A stretch of 64,000 bases of DNA, taken from contig NZ_FQYU01000002.1 in assembly GCF_900141855.1 (NCBI RefSeq), positions 186,001 through 250,000 on the forward strand, given 5' to 3'. Source of the DNA: Pseudozobellia thermophila (GTDB taxonomy: Bacteria; Bacteroidota; Bacteroidia; Flavobacteriales; Flavobacteriaceae). Position 1 is the stretch's first letter, and the number at the start of each line of letters is the position of its first letter. The translations under genes were made by a program, and so were the position numbers. Below, one piece after another: positions 43,462-52,092 of the stretch. Below the pieces are notes generated by a model, which saw only the letters and a program-made list of their open reading frames with translations, was not told where the DNA came from and did not search any database.

Positions 43462-43983
43462 CTAGGCTCGGAGATAGCGCTCACGCAGTATATTTCTGTG
43501 ATGCCTTTGGTGCCCACAGATCACAAGGCCCAATGCCCCTACGCTCCAGTTTAAATTACTGGCGACACCGCTGTAGCCCAATACCTCTTCCTCGAGGTTT
43601 CCGAACAGTGCGATCGTCGATTGGCGAACCGCCCGATATTCTTCCAAAATACTTTCCTTCGAACGATTCCCGGCCTTGGACAAGGGCACATATTCATCTT
43701 GATCAAAGCCAGGCAAAACCGTTTTATCCCCTCTGGCAAATCGAAGCGCCCGGTACTGAAAGACCCTTTCGGAGTCGATGATATGCACTAAAACCTCCGC
43801 CACCGTCCATTTACCCGTGGCATACGCGTAACCCATCTTACCTTCGGGAATACTCCTTATAAATTGCGGGAAATTTTTCAGCTGGCGTTCCAATAACTCC
43901 ACAAGGTCAACATCGTCCAATAGGTCGATGTAGGTCTTATAAAAGGGATACGGGCGCGTAAATTCCAGGTCGGATACTTTCAT
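43462..43983 (-). CDS. DinB-family protein
   Basis: A 173-residue four-helix bundle protein. The start is the ATG at 43983 (KVSDLEFTRPYPFYKTYI); the frame continues upstream without support. The metal-binding His residues of the DinB/YfiT fold are in VAEVLVHIIDSERVFQYRAL and in LVICGHQRHHRNILRERY. Members often act as thiol-dependent transferases (bacillithiol or similar). The thiol and substrate are unknown. Confidence 0.88.
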   Translation of the reverse strand: MKVSDLEFTRPYPFYKTYIDLLDDVDLVELLERQLKNFPQFIRSIPEGKMGYAYATGKWTVAEVLVHIIDSERVFQYRALRFARGDKTVLPGFDQDEYVPLSKAGNRSKESILEEYRAVRQSTIALFGNLEEEVLGYSGVASNLNWSVGALGLVICGHQRHHRNILRERYLRA

Positions 43984-44000
43984 GATATACGAAGCTATAA

Positions 44001-44030
44001 AAAAAATCCCGGGCAGTGACACCCGGGATT
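44001..44030 (-). terminator. Terminator of the Lrp/AsnC gene
   Basis: Reverse strand 9-bp stem (44030-44022 AATCCCGGG with 44013-44005), an 8-base loop and a T-run (44006-43999). It lies between the regulator stop and the DinB gene start. Confidence 0.85.
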
Positions 44031-44056
44031 TAATATTTGAACAAGATTTGAATTAT

Positions 44057-44536
44057 CTACAATTCATTGAATATGGTATGCATCAAACGCTTTTTATCAT
44101 TGATGCTTTCCTCCAAGGAAATCATGGTTTCCGTTCTACTGATACCATCTATATCATCGATCTTAAAAATGATGTTTTTGGCATGATTGGTATCTTTAGC
44201 CCTGATTTTACAGAAAATATTGAATTTGCCTGTCGTGATATGCGCAACGGTAACGTTCGGTATTTCGTCCAATCGTTCGAGCACGAATTTTGTTTGGTGC
44301 GTTTTCTCCAAAAAGATTCCCACATATGCAATGAAGGCATACCCCAATTTGACATAGTCCAATGTCAGTGAAGAACCTTTTATAATACCGGCCTCTTCCA
44401 TTTTTTTAACCCTTACATGTACAGTACCTGCCGATATCAACAATTTTTTGGCTATGTCAGTAAATGGCGTTCTGGTATTATCGATTAACATATCCAGAAT
44501 CTGGTGATCAATTTCGTCTAATTTAACTTTTCCCAT
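44057..44536 (-). CDS. Lrp/AsnC-family transcription regulator
   Basis: A 159-residue regulator. The N-terminal helix-turn-helix (about 5-60) is LDEIDHQILDMLIDNTRTPF, then ISAGTVHVRVKKMEEAGII. The C-terminal RAM ligand-binding domain (about 70-155) contains YAFIAYVGIFLEKTHQ and GKFNIFCKIRAKDTNHA. It probably senses an amino acid and may control itself: two TAACAAAA repeats lie upstream. A TATTTTTG -7 box is at 44561-44554 (reverse). Confidence 0.95.
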   Translation of the reverse strand: MGKVKLDEIDHQILDMLIDNTRTPFTDIAKKLLISAGTVHVRVKKMEEAGIIKGSSLTLDYVKLGYAFIAYVGIFLEKTHQTKFVLERLDEIPNVTVAHITTGKFNIFCKIRAKDTNHAKNIIFKIDDIDGISRTETMISLEESINDKKRLMHTIFNEL

Positions 44537-44601
44537 AATGGTTAGAATTTCAGCAAAAATAAAAAATTACAAAATAATATGCACTAAAACTTATCTTTTT
44601 A

Positions 44602-44620
44602 TAACAAAAATGTAACAAAA
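44602..44620. repeat. Two TAACAAAA direct repeats upstream of the Lrp gene
   Basis: TAACAAAA occurs at 44602-44609 and 44613-44620, 11 bases apart, i.e. on the same face of the helix. They lie about 40 bases upstream of the -7 box of the Lrp gene, a place where Lrp-type proteins often bind for self-control. Confidence 0.4.
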
Positions 44621-44622
44621 GT

Positions 44623-44650
44623 GATTTTTAGAGATAAACTCCTAAAAATC
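44623..44650 (-). terminator. Possible weak terminator after the carboxypeptidase gene
   Basis: A 9-bp AT-rich inverted repeat (44623-44631 GATTTTTAG with 44642-44650) with a 10-base loop, overlapping the stop of the carboxypeptidase gene. On the reverse strand the T-run after it is poor, so its strength is doubtful. Confidence 0.3.
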
Positions 44651-45758
44651 AAAATTTAAGCATTGGATAGTACGATTGCGTTTTAAGCTTTTGTAAATCA
44701 CTCGGTATCGAACAATCAAAATACTGGTGTGCAAAATAACTACGACCCGGTTCGATTTCGACCATTTTGGGCACAAACCGGATGGCTCCACCCTCCAATA
44801 CTTCTTGATACAAAAAGGCAAAAGTACCTTTTTCTTTCAATTTTTCATTTATAATCCCCGCATTTCTGACCATGATATCTACAAATTGCTTTCGATTCTC
44901 GGGAATTTCGGAATATTTGTCAAGGGCATAGCCCTCAAGGGCACCTTCCGTTATTACCGTTAAGGCCTTCAGAAGGGAGATGAAAATATACTTTCTGGTA
45001 TCTTCCCGTTGATAGTCGTTGGGCGAATGGCCCGACTCGAACAGAACGGTCGGGGTTCCCAACATTTGAAAGGTATCGCCCACGCAATTCGCATTGAAAC
45101 TGTCGTCGTACCGACCTACCCTGCCCGGTATGATCTGCTGCAAGGCCTCATTCATTGCCACGATAAGCTTCATGCCCAAGGCCCTTGAACCCGAAATACT
45201 TCGCTCCTCGTCATGTGCCGGGGCCAGAAAGGATACCGTGGCCGGTCGGGCCGTCTCGCCCACATTAAAGATGGTCCGCTGATCATGAAGGTTAAAACAG
45301 AAATCGGGGGCCAAGTTTTCGAACTCCTGCCTCAGAACGACACTCTCGGGCTGACTTCTTTCTTGGGCGTCGCGGTTCAAATCGACCCCGTTGGCATTTA
45401 CCCGGGTATATACTTCGGCCCCGTCGGGGTTCAGCATGGGTATTATCGTAATCGTACATTTTTCAAGAATATCCGCTACCTTATCGGGGCGCTCCCTTAC
45501 AAGTCCCATGAGATCGAACACCGCCTTTGTGGTGGTCGACTCGTTACCGTGCATCTGCGACCACATCAGTATTTTAGTATCGCCGCTACCAAACGTAATG
45601 CTCTCGATCGATCGGCCTTGGACCGATTCCCCGATTTTCCTGACCGAAAACAGGGCCGGCAATTTCCGCAATACTTCTTGAATTTGGCCATGGGTCACAT
45701 ACCTACCTTGCAAGGCGTTTTCCTTGATCGATATATGGTCGTCTAATAAAAAGTCCAT
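44649..45758 (-). CDS. M14-family zinc carboxypeptidase
   Basis: A 369-residue protein. The start is the ATG at 45758 (DFLLDDHISIKENA); the TTG at 45779 is unlikely. It has the zinc motif WSQMHGNESTTTKA (HxxE) and a later His in CFNLHDQRTIFNVG, with catalytic Glu in TVLFESGHSPNDYQ. PMLNPDGAEVYTRVNANG fits the substrate-binding region. There is no signal peptide, so it acts in the cytoplasm. The substrate is unknown. Confidence 0.88.
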   Translation of the reverse strand: MDFLLDDHISIKENALQGRYVTHGQIQEVLRKLPALFSVRKIGESVQGRSIESITFGSGDTKILMWSQMHGNESTTTKAVFDLMGLVRERPDKVADILEKCTITIIPMLNPDGAEVYTRVNANGVDLNRDAQERSQPESVVLRQEFENLAPDFCFNLHDQRTIFNVGETARPATVSFLAPAHDEERSISGSRALGMKLIVAMNEALQQIIPGRVGRYDDSFNANCVGDTFQMLGTPTVLFESGHSPNDYQREDTRKYIFISLLKALTVITEGALEGYALDKYSEIPENRKQFVDIMVRNAGIINEKLKEKGTFAFLYQEVLEGGAIRFVPKMVEIEPGRSYFAHQYFDCSIPSDLQKLKTQSYYPMLKF

Positions 45759-45776
45759 CAGATTATTTTTAGTCCA

Positions 45777-45806
45777 CAAAAGTAACAGCTTAATATTTTA
45801 CAATTG
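45777..45806 (-). promoter_or_regulatory. Promoter of the carboxypeptidase gene
   Basis: On the reverse strand TTG is followed after 16 bases by TACTTTTG (45784-45777), close to the consensus with a slightly short spacer. It overlaps a 12-bp palindrome at 45798-45809, a possible repressor site. Confidence 0.42.
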
Positions 45807-45829
45807 TAACATGTTGTTGTTTACAACAA
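45798..45829. promoter_or_regulatory. Two palindromes between the carboxypeptidase and XRE genes
   Basis: TTACAATTGTAA (45798-45809) is a perfect 12-bp palindrome. TTGTTGT (45814-45820) and ACAACAA (45823-45829) form a second, 7-bp arm inverted repeat with a 2-base centre. Both are in a 290-base AT-rich region between divergent genes and look like dimer-binding operators. Which protein binds is not known; the nearby XRE-type regulator is a candidate. Confidence 0.45.
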
Positions 45830-46048
45830 TATACAACCCTTTTCGTGCCTCCCTTTGGTTTATATACATTTGTAACCCTTTTGGGGCCTAACAATTTACA
45901 AACATAAATATCGAATTACATATTGTTGTTTTTCAGTTATTTAACCATTTTTATATGTAGTGATAGGTTACTTTTTATAGCCTTTTTCAGGCTATATCGA
46001 TTGCCAAATTCGCTTTGAAAGTATTATATTTAACCCAAATAGATTACA

Positions 46049-46459
46049 ATGGTAAACACAGCCGAATTTATTCAGCGACTCGAGTATTTGTTGAAGTACT
46101 ACGGTTTATCGGCCTCAGGTTTTGCCGATAAAGTCAAGGTGCAGCGTTCCAGTATTTCCCACTTGCTATCGGGCAGGAACAAACCCAGCCTGGAATTTGT
46201 ACTAAAGGTCGTCAAGGCCTTTCCCGAGGTCAACCTCTATTGGCTGCTCAACGGCAAGGGTGCGTTTCCCGGCGGAGGCCAAAAGAACGAAGCCCCGGCT
46301 CCAAAGGCCAAAGGCCCGAACGAAGAAGCGACAGAAGGTCTTCCCCAAAAATCGGTTTCGGCTTCCCCGTCCCTTCCCGAAGCCCCGGAAAAGACCATAG
46401 ACAAAATTGTAATCTTTTATTCCGATGGCACATTTAGGGCCTACTCCGACCCGACCTAA
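46049..46459 (+). CDS. XRE-type helix-turn-helix regulator
   Basis: A 136-residue protein with an N-terminal HTH (about 6-65: FIQRLEYLLKYYGLSASGFA, RSSISHLLSGRNKPSLEFVL) that includes the flavobacterial NLYWLLNGKGAFP segment. A Pro/Ala/Lys-rich linker (about 72-115) leads to a conserved-looking end (KIVIFYSDGTFRAYSD). It is likely a DNA-binding regulator. The upstream 290 bases have two palindromes and a TACATTTG box at 45865-45872. Confidence 0.88.
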   Translation: MVNTAEFIQRLEYLLKYYGLSASGFADKVKVQRSSISHLLSGRNKPSLEFVLKVVKAFPEVNLYWLLNGKGAFPGGGQKNEAPAPKAKGPNEEATEGLPQKSVSASPSLPEAPEKTIDKIVIFYSDGTFRAYSDPT

Positions 46460-46523
46460 AAGGAAATCGCCCAAGTTCGATAAAATCGCTCCCTTCCCGT
46501 TTCAATCCCAAGCCATATTTCTT

Positions 46524-46531
46524 TAATTTTG
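46524..46531 (+). promoter_or_regulatory. -7 element very close to the small lipoprotein start
   Basis: TAATTTTG matches TAnnTTTG and ends five bases before the ATG at 46537. If active, transcription would start about at the ATG and give a leaderless or nearly leaderless message. No clear -33 half. Confidence 0.38.
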
Positions 46532-46536
46532 TGCAA

Positions 46537-46914
46537 ATGATACGAAGAACAGTTTTCGGCACATGCCTATTGTTGTCAATGACATCGTGCTATCAGCCAG
46601 AAAGAAATTGCAAACAGTTTAAAAACGGAAGATTTTCGTTCACCACAACAATCGACGGAGAGGAAAAAACCACCATTTTCGTTAGGGAAGACGATATGGA
46701 AATCGATTATTTCGAGGGGAAGGCCGACACTTCTTCGGTACGCTGGATCAACGATTGCGAGTATATCGTAAAAAAACTGAACCCGAAAAGCAAGGCAGAG
46801 GAAAAGTCCATTCACATGAAAATATTGTCCACGACGGATAATTCCTATACATTTGAGTACAGCATAGTGGGCCAGAGCGCAAAATCGCGTGGCGAAGCTA
46901 TAAAAACCGACTAA
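46537..46914 (+). CDS. Small lipoprotein of a family often mislabelled as topoisomerase IV
   Basis: A 125-residue lipoprotein. The start is the ATG at 46537; a GTG two codons earlier is less likely. The signal peptide is TVFGTCLLLSMTSC with lipobox MTSC, followed by YQPERNCKQFKNGRFSF, then MEIDYFEGKADTSSVRWIND and CEYIVKKLNPKSKAEEKSIH. I recall close relatives in Flavobacteria carrying the name DNA topoisomerase IV, which this protein cannot be: it is lipid-anchored and tiny. The role is unknown. TerC follows 12 bases later. Confidence 0.82.
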   Translation: MIRRTVFGTCLLLSMTSCYQPERNCKQFKNGRFSFTTTIDGEEKTTIFVREDDMEIDYFEGKADTSSVRWINDCEYIVKKLNPKSKAEEKSIHMKILSTTDNSYTFEYSIVGQSAKSRGEAIKTD

Positions 46915-46926
46915 ATCCAGATAAGT

Positions 46927-47736
46927 ATGTTTGAAATATTCACAAGCCCCGATGCTTGGATAGCCCTACTCACCCTTACTTTTTTAGAAATTGTCTTAGG
47001 TATAGACAATATTATCTTTATTTCCATTGCGGCGGGCAAGCTCGACCCGAAACAACGAAAAAAAGCCACGAATATCGGACTGGTACTGGCCATGGTCATG
47101 CGGATCGTCCTTCTCTTCGGTATTACCTTGCTTACCGCCATGAAAAAACCCTTTTGGGTCTTTGAAAGCAGCTGGATTTCGGGCGGTATCAGCGGCCAGG
47201 CCCTTATTCTTTTTGCAGGAGGCCTGTTCCTACTTTACAAAAGCACGCGTGAAATACACGAAAAGGTAGAACACCGGGGCCACGACGAGGCCGAGGTTAG
47301 AAAGGGACAAGCCACGACCCTGACCAAGGCGATTATACAGATCACCTTGATCAATATTGTATTTTCCTTCGATTCGATATTGACCGCCATCGGGATGACG
47401 AACGGCATTTCGCCCGACCCGAACGACGCCTTGATCTTAATGATCGTCGCCGTAGTGATATCGGTCGTCATTATGATGCTCTTTGCCAACCCGGTCGGGG
47501 AATTCGTGAACAAGCACCCTTCCATTCAAATACTGGGACTTTCGTTTTTGATACTGATCGGCTTTATGCTGATTGCCGAGGCGGCGCACATCGGACACCT
47601 GATCGTCTTTGGTAACGAGGTCGGCACCATACCGAAGGGCTACCTGTACTTTTCGATCGCCTTCTCCCTATTGGTCGAGTTCTTGGATTTACGGATGAAG
47701 AAAAACACCCGCTCTGAAATCAAGGAAGTCAATTAA
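46927..47736 (+). CDS. TerC-family membrane protein
   Basis: A 269-residue protein with about seven membrane helices and the TerC motifs: FLEIVLGIDNIIFISIAAG, PFWVFESSWISGGISG and NIVFSFDSILTAIGMTNG, with the acidic residues in helices that are thought to bind metal. TerC proteins handle manganese, tellurite stress or related metal flux in other bacteria. It lies 12 bases after the small lipoprotein and is followed by a bidirectional terminator. Confidence 0.93.
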   Translation: MFEIFTSPDAWIALLTLTFLEIVLGIDNIIFISIAAGKLDPKQRKKATNIGLVLAMVMRIVLLFGITLLTAMKKPFWVFESSWISGGISGQALILFAGGLFLLYKSTREIHEKVEHRGHDEAEVRKGQATTLTKAIIQITLINIVFSFDSILTAIGMTNGISPDPNDALILMIVAVVISVVIMMLFANPVGEFVNKHPSIQILGLSFLILIGFMLIAEAAHIGHLIVFGNEVGTIPKGYLYFSIAFSLLVEFLDLRMKKNTRSEIKEVN

Positions 47737-47758
47737 AGGATAATCCATATATAAAAAA

Positions 47759-47795
47759 CAATCCCCGCACTTTCAAGTCCGGGGATTGCTCTTTT
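47759..47795. terminator. Bidirectional terminator after terC
   Basis: A 9-bp stem (47759-47767 CAATCCCCG with 47780-47788), a 12-base loop, then CTCTTTTTAC on the plus strand and T-rich on the other. It lies between the convergent TerC and hydroxylase genes. Confidence 0.82.
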
Positions 47796-47822
47796 TACTT
47801 CTACTTATCTTAAACGCCCCAC

Positions 47823-48779
47823 CTAATTAGGCCTGCTAAAGACCGCTTCGGGGTTTCTCATTTTTTCTTCCTTGAACAAGCGCTGCTGTTGCTTGACCGT
47901 CATGGTACTTCCGTCGTGGCTCCATCCCGGAGGCCCGAATATATACATCAGTTTATGGCTAAATTTTTTGGCCTTCTTTACATCGGCCCAGATATCCTTG
48001 AACTCGTGGGTCAATATAACTATGGGGTTATAGGAATTCGGCGCGTGTATGACCCCGAATTTCACCTCGACATCATCGTCCAGTTCCTTCCAAGTACCGA
48101 ACATCTTATCGAAGATGTTCAGGAAGCCGCCGTGGTTTTTGTCCAAATATTCAACATTCTGCGAATGGTGTACCTGGTGCATGGTATGGGTATTGAATAT
48201 CTTTTCGATCCAACCCATTTTGGGCACGTACAATGAGTGCAGTTGGAATTGCCAAAACGATTCGATGGCCAAGCAGACGACGACCATTTCCACCGGAAAC
48301 CCTATGGCCGGCATCCACATGTAAAAGAAAGGCTTGTACAGCAAGGTAAACCAACCGTTGCGAACGGCGGTACCCAGGTTAAAGTTGTCCGAGGAATGGT
48401 GAACGATATGTGCCGCCCATAAAATACGCACTTCGTGGTTGGCCCGATGAAACCAATAGTAGGTAAAATCGTCTGCCAATTGGCACAACAACCAGACATA
48501 CCAAGCATAGCCGAAAGACTTATAGCCCATAATATTGGTTCGAACCCCATCGACTACGGGGTTAAAAAATTCATAGGTAAACTCAAAGACCACAATAAGT
48601 ACGGTAACCTTGATCAAAGGCCCCAAAATGGCCGACCCAATACCCATGATGCCACTGGCCATTAGGTCTTTCCAAACATAAAGGTCGTCGTGACCATGCG
48701 TTTTGCTATATGTCAACTCCAGTAAAATGAAGGCAATAAAACAGGGGACTCCGTATACCAGAGGATTCGTAAACTCCAT
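47823..48779 (-). CDS. Sterol desaturase / fatty acid hydroxylase family membrane protein
   Basis: A 318-residue integral-membrane diiron enzyme. The His clusters that bind iron are HRANH (111-115), HIVHH (124-128) and HTMHQVHH (198-205), in the usual spacing, with membrane helices around 10-25, 40-70, 90-110 and 150-185. Enzymes of this family hydroxylate or desaturate lipids, including carotenoids and fatty acyl chains. The substrate is unknown; there is no carotenoid gene nearby. Confidence 0.9.
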   Translation of the reverse strand: MEFTNPLVYGVPCFIAFILLELTYSKTHGHDDLYVWKDLMASGIMGIGSAILGPLIKVTVLIVVFEFTYEFFNPVVDGVRTNIMGYKSFGYAWYVWLLCQLADDFTYYWFHRANHEVRILWAAHIVHHSSDNFNLGTAVRNGWFTLLYKPFFYMWMPAIGFPVEMVVVCLAIESFWQFQLHSLYVPKMGWIEKIFNTHTMHQVHHSQNVEYLDKNHGGFLNIFDKMFGTWKELDDDVEVKFGVIHAPNSYNPIVILTHEFKDIWADVKKAKKFSHKLMYIFGPPGWSHDGSTMTVKQQQRLFKEEKMRNPEAVFSRPN

Positions 48780-48883
48780 AGATTAGTGTTTGTGCTAAGA
48801 TAATGATATTAAAAGTTCGTAAACCATATGTTTAATAATAAGCTCGATAATACGATAATTAAAATCGATAATTGAAGATATCC

Positions 48884-49315
48884 TTACTTTTGTGAAGCCC
48901 TTAACAAGTCGTTCTGCTCTTTCATCAGTTGTTCCAAGTTGGACAAAAGCTCAATGTTTTTTGGCGTTTCCACCTCTTGGTCGTGGGGGTCCTCAGCCTT
49001 GGATTTAAACCGATTGATACCCCTGAGCACTATAAAGATAGTAAATGCGACGATAAAAAAATCGATCATAACCTCGAACATTTCGCCATAACCAATGGCA
49101 ACCTCGCCCATTTCCCCAGTGCCCTCCCTGAGCACGTATTTCCTATCGGACAGATTGACATCGGCCGTAAGAAGGGATAGGGGCGGCAAAATCACTTTTT
49201 TTACCAATGTATTGATAACGTTATTAAAGGCCGAACCGATGATAATGCCGATGGCCATATCGATCATATTGCCCTTGATGGCAAAGTTTTTGAATTCTTG
49301 GTAAAAATTTTTCAT
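48884..49315 (-). CDS. mscL: Large-conductance mechanosensitive channel
   Basis: A 143-residue channel. The start is the ATG at 49315 (KNFYQEFKNFAIKGN); the open frame to 49513 is an artefact in the parC region. Two membrane helices lie at about 17-42 (MIDMAIGIIIGSAFNNVI) and 78-102 (MFEVMIDFFIVAFTIFIVLRG). The C-terminal helix (PKNIELLSNLEQLMKEQNDLL) forms the cytoplasmic bundle. It protects the cell from hypo-osmotic shock. It starts four bases after parC. Confidence 0.95.
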   Translation of the reverse strand: MKNFYQEFKNFAIKGNMIDMAIGIIIGSAFNNVINTLVKKVILPPLSLLTADVNLSDRKYVLREGTGEMGEVAIGYGEMFEVMIDFFIVAFTIFIVLRGINRFKSKAEDPHDQEVETPKNIELLSNLEQLMKEQNDLLRASQK

Positions 49316-49319
49316 TTTC

Positions 49320-52067
49320 TCAATCGAATAAGGTAGGTTGGCCCTCATCGTCGCCATTTTCGAATGCCGTATTCTTTCCCGAAGTTTCCCCGTCCTTGCT
49401 CTTTTCGTTTGACGACGGCCCTTCGACCCTTTGTTCGTCGACCACTTCCATTTCCTCGGCCTTGGGTGCCTCGGGCGGTTCGTAGGGCAAGGGCTCCAAT
49501 CTGTTGATTTCAAGAACTTTTTCCTTGGTCAATTGGTTGCCCATGGCCGTAATGCCCTTAACGGCAATAAATTCTTCGAGGTTGACCTCCCAATTCTCCT
49601 TTCGTTCCTGCCCTCTTTTTTTGGCAAAAACCACCTCTACCCTTGGCCTGTAATCCGTGGCAACCGTCTCTAGATGCGATTTGGGATGGTCGGTAAGTAT
49701 ATTTTCTTCCTTATCGGGATTCTCTATCAAAAACCGTTTTACATAGTAAAGCTCTTTTTCCCCTTCCCAATAGATCAGGGAAATGGGCTTGTCGGGCACC
49801 CACTTTTCCAAAACGACGATATCGTCGTCAAAATGGAGGGTCAATTCGGGTATTACGGCCTTTACCTGCCCCTTTTGGTTAATGATAAGCAGTCGGTCCT
49901 CACTGGTAAATTCACCCAGGAACTCCCCCCTACCATCAATGTTCAAACGCTGCACGGCATCGTCGAACCACAATTTTCGAGGCTTGAGTGTAGAAAGCCC
50001 CTTTTCCTTAAGGTCTACCCTTTTAACCGAATACTTGGTTACGATGTTGCCCCTACTGCCCCGTCCCTTGATGCGTACATCGGCAAAATCGACGTCCCAT
50101 TTCAGTTTTTTGATACTGCCCACATGTCTTAGGTTAATGGTCACCACTTCGGCCTCTCCGTTCGGGTTGCCCGAAAAATAGTAGACCAGGGTGCCGGGCT
50201 TGCCCAGGCCGATATCGTACATCCTGTCCCTCGTGACACTGGTAACGTTAAAGCGTTTGATATAGGTAGCCCCTCCCTTACCATCCCTGTAGATCATATT
50301 GTAGATGGTACGTTTATCCTTCTTCTTGAAAACGGCCACATAGATGATTCCCTTGCCCACAAAGGTTTTGGAGTCGACCTTAAAGACCATCATCTTGCCG
50401 TCTTTGGTAAAGGCGATGATATCGTCTATATCGCTACAATCCGTAACATATTCATCGCGCTTCAGGGAAGTACCCACGAAGCCCTCTTCACGGTTAACGT
50501 AAAGCTTCGTATTACGTATCACAACTTTCGTAGCCTCAATATCTTCGAACAACCTTATCTCCGATTTTCTTTCCCTGCCCTTACCGTATTTTTCCTTAAG
50601 GCCCTTAAAGTAATCGATGGCGTATTCCACGAGATGCTCGAGATGATGCTGTACCTCGGCTATCTTTTTTTCAAGGTTATCCAGATTCTCTTGGGCCTTG
50701 TCCAAATCAAACTTGGATATACGCTTGATACGGATTTCGGTCAGGCGAACGATATCCTCTTCCGTTACCGCCCTCTTCAAATGTTTGGTAAACGGCTTAA
50801 GTCCTTCGTCAATGGCCTTGATCACACCTTCCCAGGTTTCCTCTTCCTCGATATCCCTATAGATACGGTTTTCGATAAAGATGCGCTCCAATGAGGCAAA
50901 ATGCCATTGCTCCTCGAGTTCGCCCAATTGAATTTCGAGCTCTTGCCTGAGCAAATCGACCGTGGCGTCGGTCGAACGCCTTAGCATTTCCGTCACCCCG
51001 ATAAACAAGGGTTTATTGTCTTCGATGATGCAACCCAAAGGCGAAATGGAGGTCTCGCAAGCGGTAAAGGCGTAAAGGGCATCGATGGTCTTGTCGGGTG
51101 AGATGCCCGCAGGCAGATGAACCAATATCTCGACCTCGGCCGCCGTATTGTCCTCTATTTTTTTGATTTTGATCTTACCCTTGTCGTTGGCCTTCAGTAT
51201 CGAATCGATCAAAGAAGAGGTGTTCGTCCCATAAGGTATCTCGGTGATGACCAATGTAGATTTGCTATGCTGGGATATCTTGGCCCTGACCCGGATCCTA
51301 CCGCCCCGCATACCATCGTTGTAATTGGTGACATCGATGATGCCCGCCGTAGGGAAGTCGGGAAACAACTTGAACCTCTTGCCCTCGAGATGCTTTATAG
51401 AGGCATCGATCAATTCGTTAAAGTTGTGCGGCAATATTTTTGTGGAAAGGCCCACGGCGATACCTTCGGCCCCTTGGGCCAGCAACAACGGAAATTTGAC
51501 CGGCAGGTTGACGGGCTCTTTCTTTCTGCCGTCGTACGACAACTGCCATTCGGTGATTTTCGGACTAAAGACCACCTCCAGGGCAAATTTTGAAAGTCGC
51601 GCCTCAATATATCGGGGCGCCGCCGCACTATCGCCGGTAAGTATGTTGCCCCAGTTGCCCTGGGTGTCGATCAACAGGTCTTTCTGGCCAATTTGCACCA
51701 TGGCGTCGGCAATACTGGCGTCGCCATGGGGGTGGTACTGCATGGTATGCCCCACTACGTTGGCCACCTTGTTGTAGCGGCCGTCGTCCAAATCCTTCAA
51801 GGAATGCATAATACGCCGCTGAACAGGCTTGAAGCCATCTTCGATAGCCGGTACGGCACGTTCAAGAATTACGTACGAAGCATAATCAAGAAACCAATCT
51901 TTGTACATTCCCGATACCCGGGTAAGGGCGCTGTCCTGCGCCTGTTCCCCATCGTCGGACTGCGATGTTTCTCCATTGTTCTGTTCCTGTCCATTTCCAG
52001 AATGACCCTGCCCTTCTTCAGGCTGGTTTTGGCCATTGGTTTCGTTCAAGTCGTCATTTTCTTCCAT
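49320..52067 (-). CDS. parC: DNA topoisomerase IV, subunit A
   Basis: A 915-residue type IIA topoisomerase subunit. After an acidic, Gln-rich N-terminal extension (about 1-50) the breakage-reunion domain starts with YASYVILERAVPAIEDGFKP and holds the catalytic Tyr in AAPRYIEARLSKFA. The C-terminal part has beta-pinwheel blades (IIAFTKDGKMMVFKVDSK) and an acidic tail. Together with ParE it unlinks sister chromosomes. It is immediately upstream of mscL and 25 bases after parE. Confidence 0.95.
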   Translation of the reverse strand: MEENDDLNETNGQNQPEEGQGHSGNGQEQNNGETSQSDDGEQAQDSALTRVSGMYKDWFLDYASYVILERAVPAIEDGFKPVQRRIMHSLKDLDDGRYNKVANVVGHTMQYHPHGDASIADAMVQIGQKDLLIDTQGNWGNILTGDSAAAPRYIEARLSKFALEVVFSPKITEWQLSYDGRKKEPVNLPVKFPLLLAQGAEGIAVGLSTKILPHNFNELIDASIKHLEGKRFKLFPDFPTAGIIDVTNYNDGMRGGRIRVRAKISQHSKSTLVITEIPYGTNTSSLIDSILKANDKGKIKIKKIEDNTAAEVEILVHLPAGISPDKTIDALYAFTACETSISPLGCIIEDNKPLFIGVTEMLRRSTDATVDLLRQELEIQLGELEEQWHFASLERIFIENRIYRDIEEEETWEGVIKAIDEGLKPFTKHLKRAVTEEDIVRLTEIRIKRISKFDLDKAQENLDNLEKKIAEVQHHLEHLVEYAIDYFKGLKEKYGKGRERKSEIRLFEDIEATKVVIRNTKLYVNREEGFVGTSLKRDEYVTDCSDIDDIIAFTKDGKMMVFKVDSKTFVGKGIIYVAVFKKKDKRTIYNMIYRDGKGGATYIKRFNVTSVTRDRMYDIGLGKPGTLVYYFSGNPNGEAEVVTINLRHVGSIKKLKWDVDFADVRIKGRGSRGNIVTKYSVKRVDLKEKGLSTLKPRKLWFDDAVQRLNIDGRGEFLGEFTSEDRLLIINQKGQVKAVIPELTLHFDDDIVVLEKWVPDKPISLIYWEGEKELYYVKRFLIENPDKEENILTDHPKSHLETVATDYRPRVEVVFAKKRGQERKENWEVNLEEFIAVKGITAMGNQLTKEKVLEINRLEPLPYEPPEAPKAEEMEVVDEQRVEGPSSNEKSKDGETSGKNTAFENGDDEGQPTLFD

Positions 52068-52092
52068 TCAGAAATATACGTATCTCTATGGT

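Noticed and set aside
43370-43464. 8-bp inverted repeat TAGGGGCG / CGCCCCTA between the acidic protein and DinB genes
   Set aside because: The loop would be 79 bases and no T-run follows; probably chance in a GC-rich convergent gap.
49316-49513. Longer start of mscL inside parC
   Set aside because: The extension is basic, low-complexity shadow sequence of the parC C-terminus; the channel starts at 49315 as in the family.
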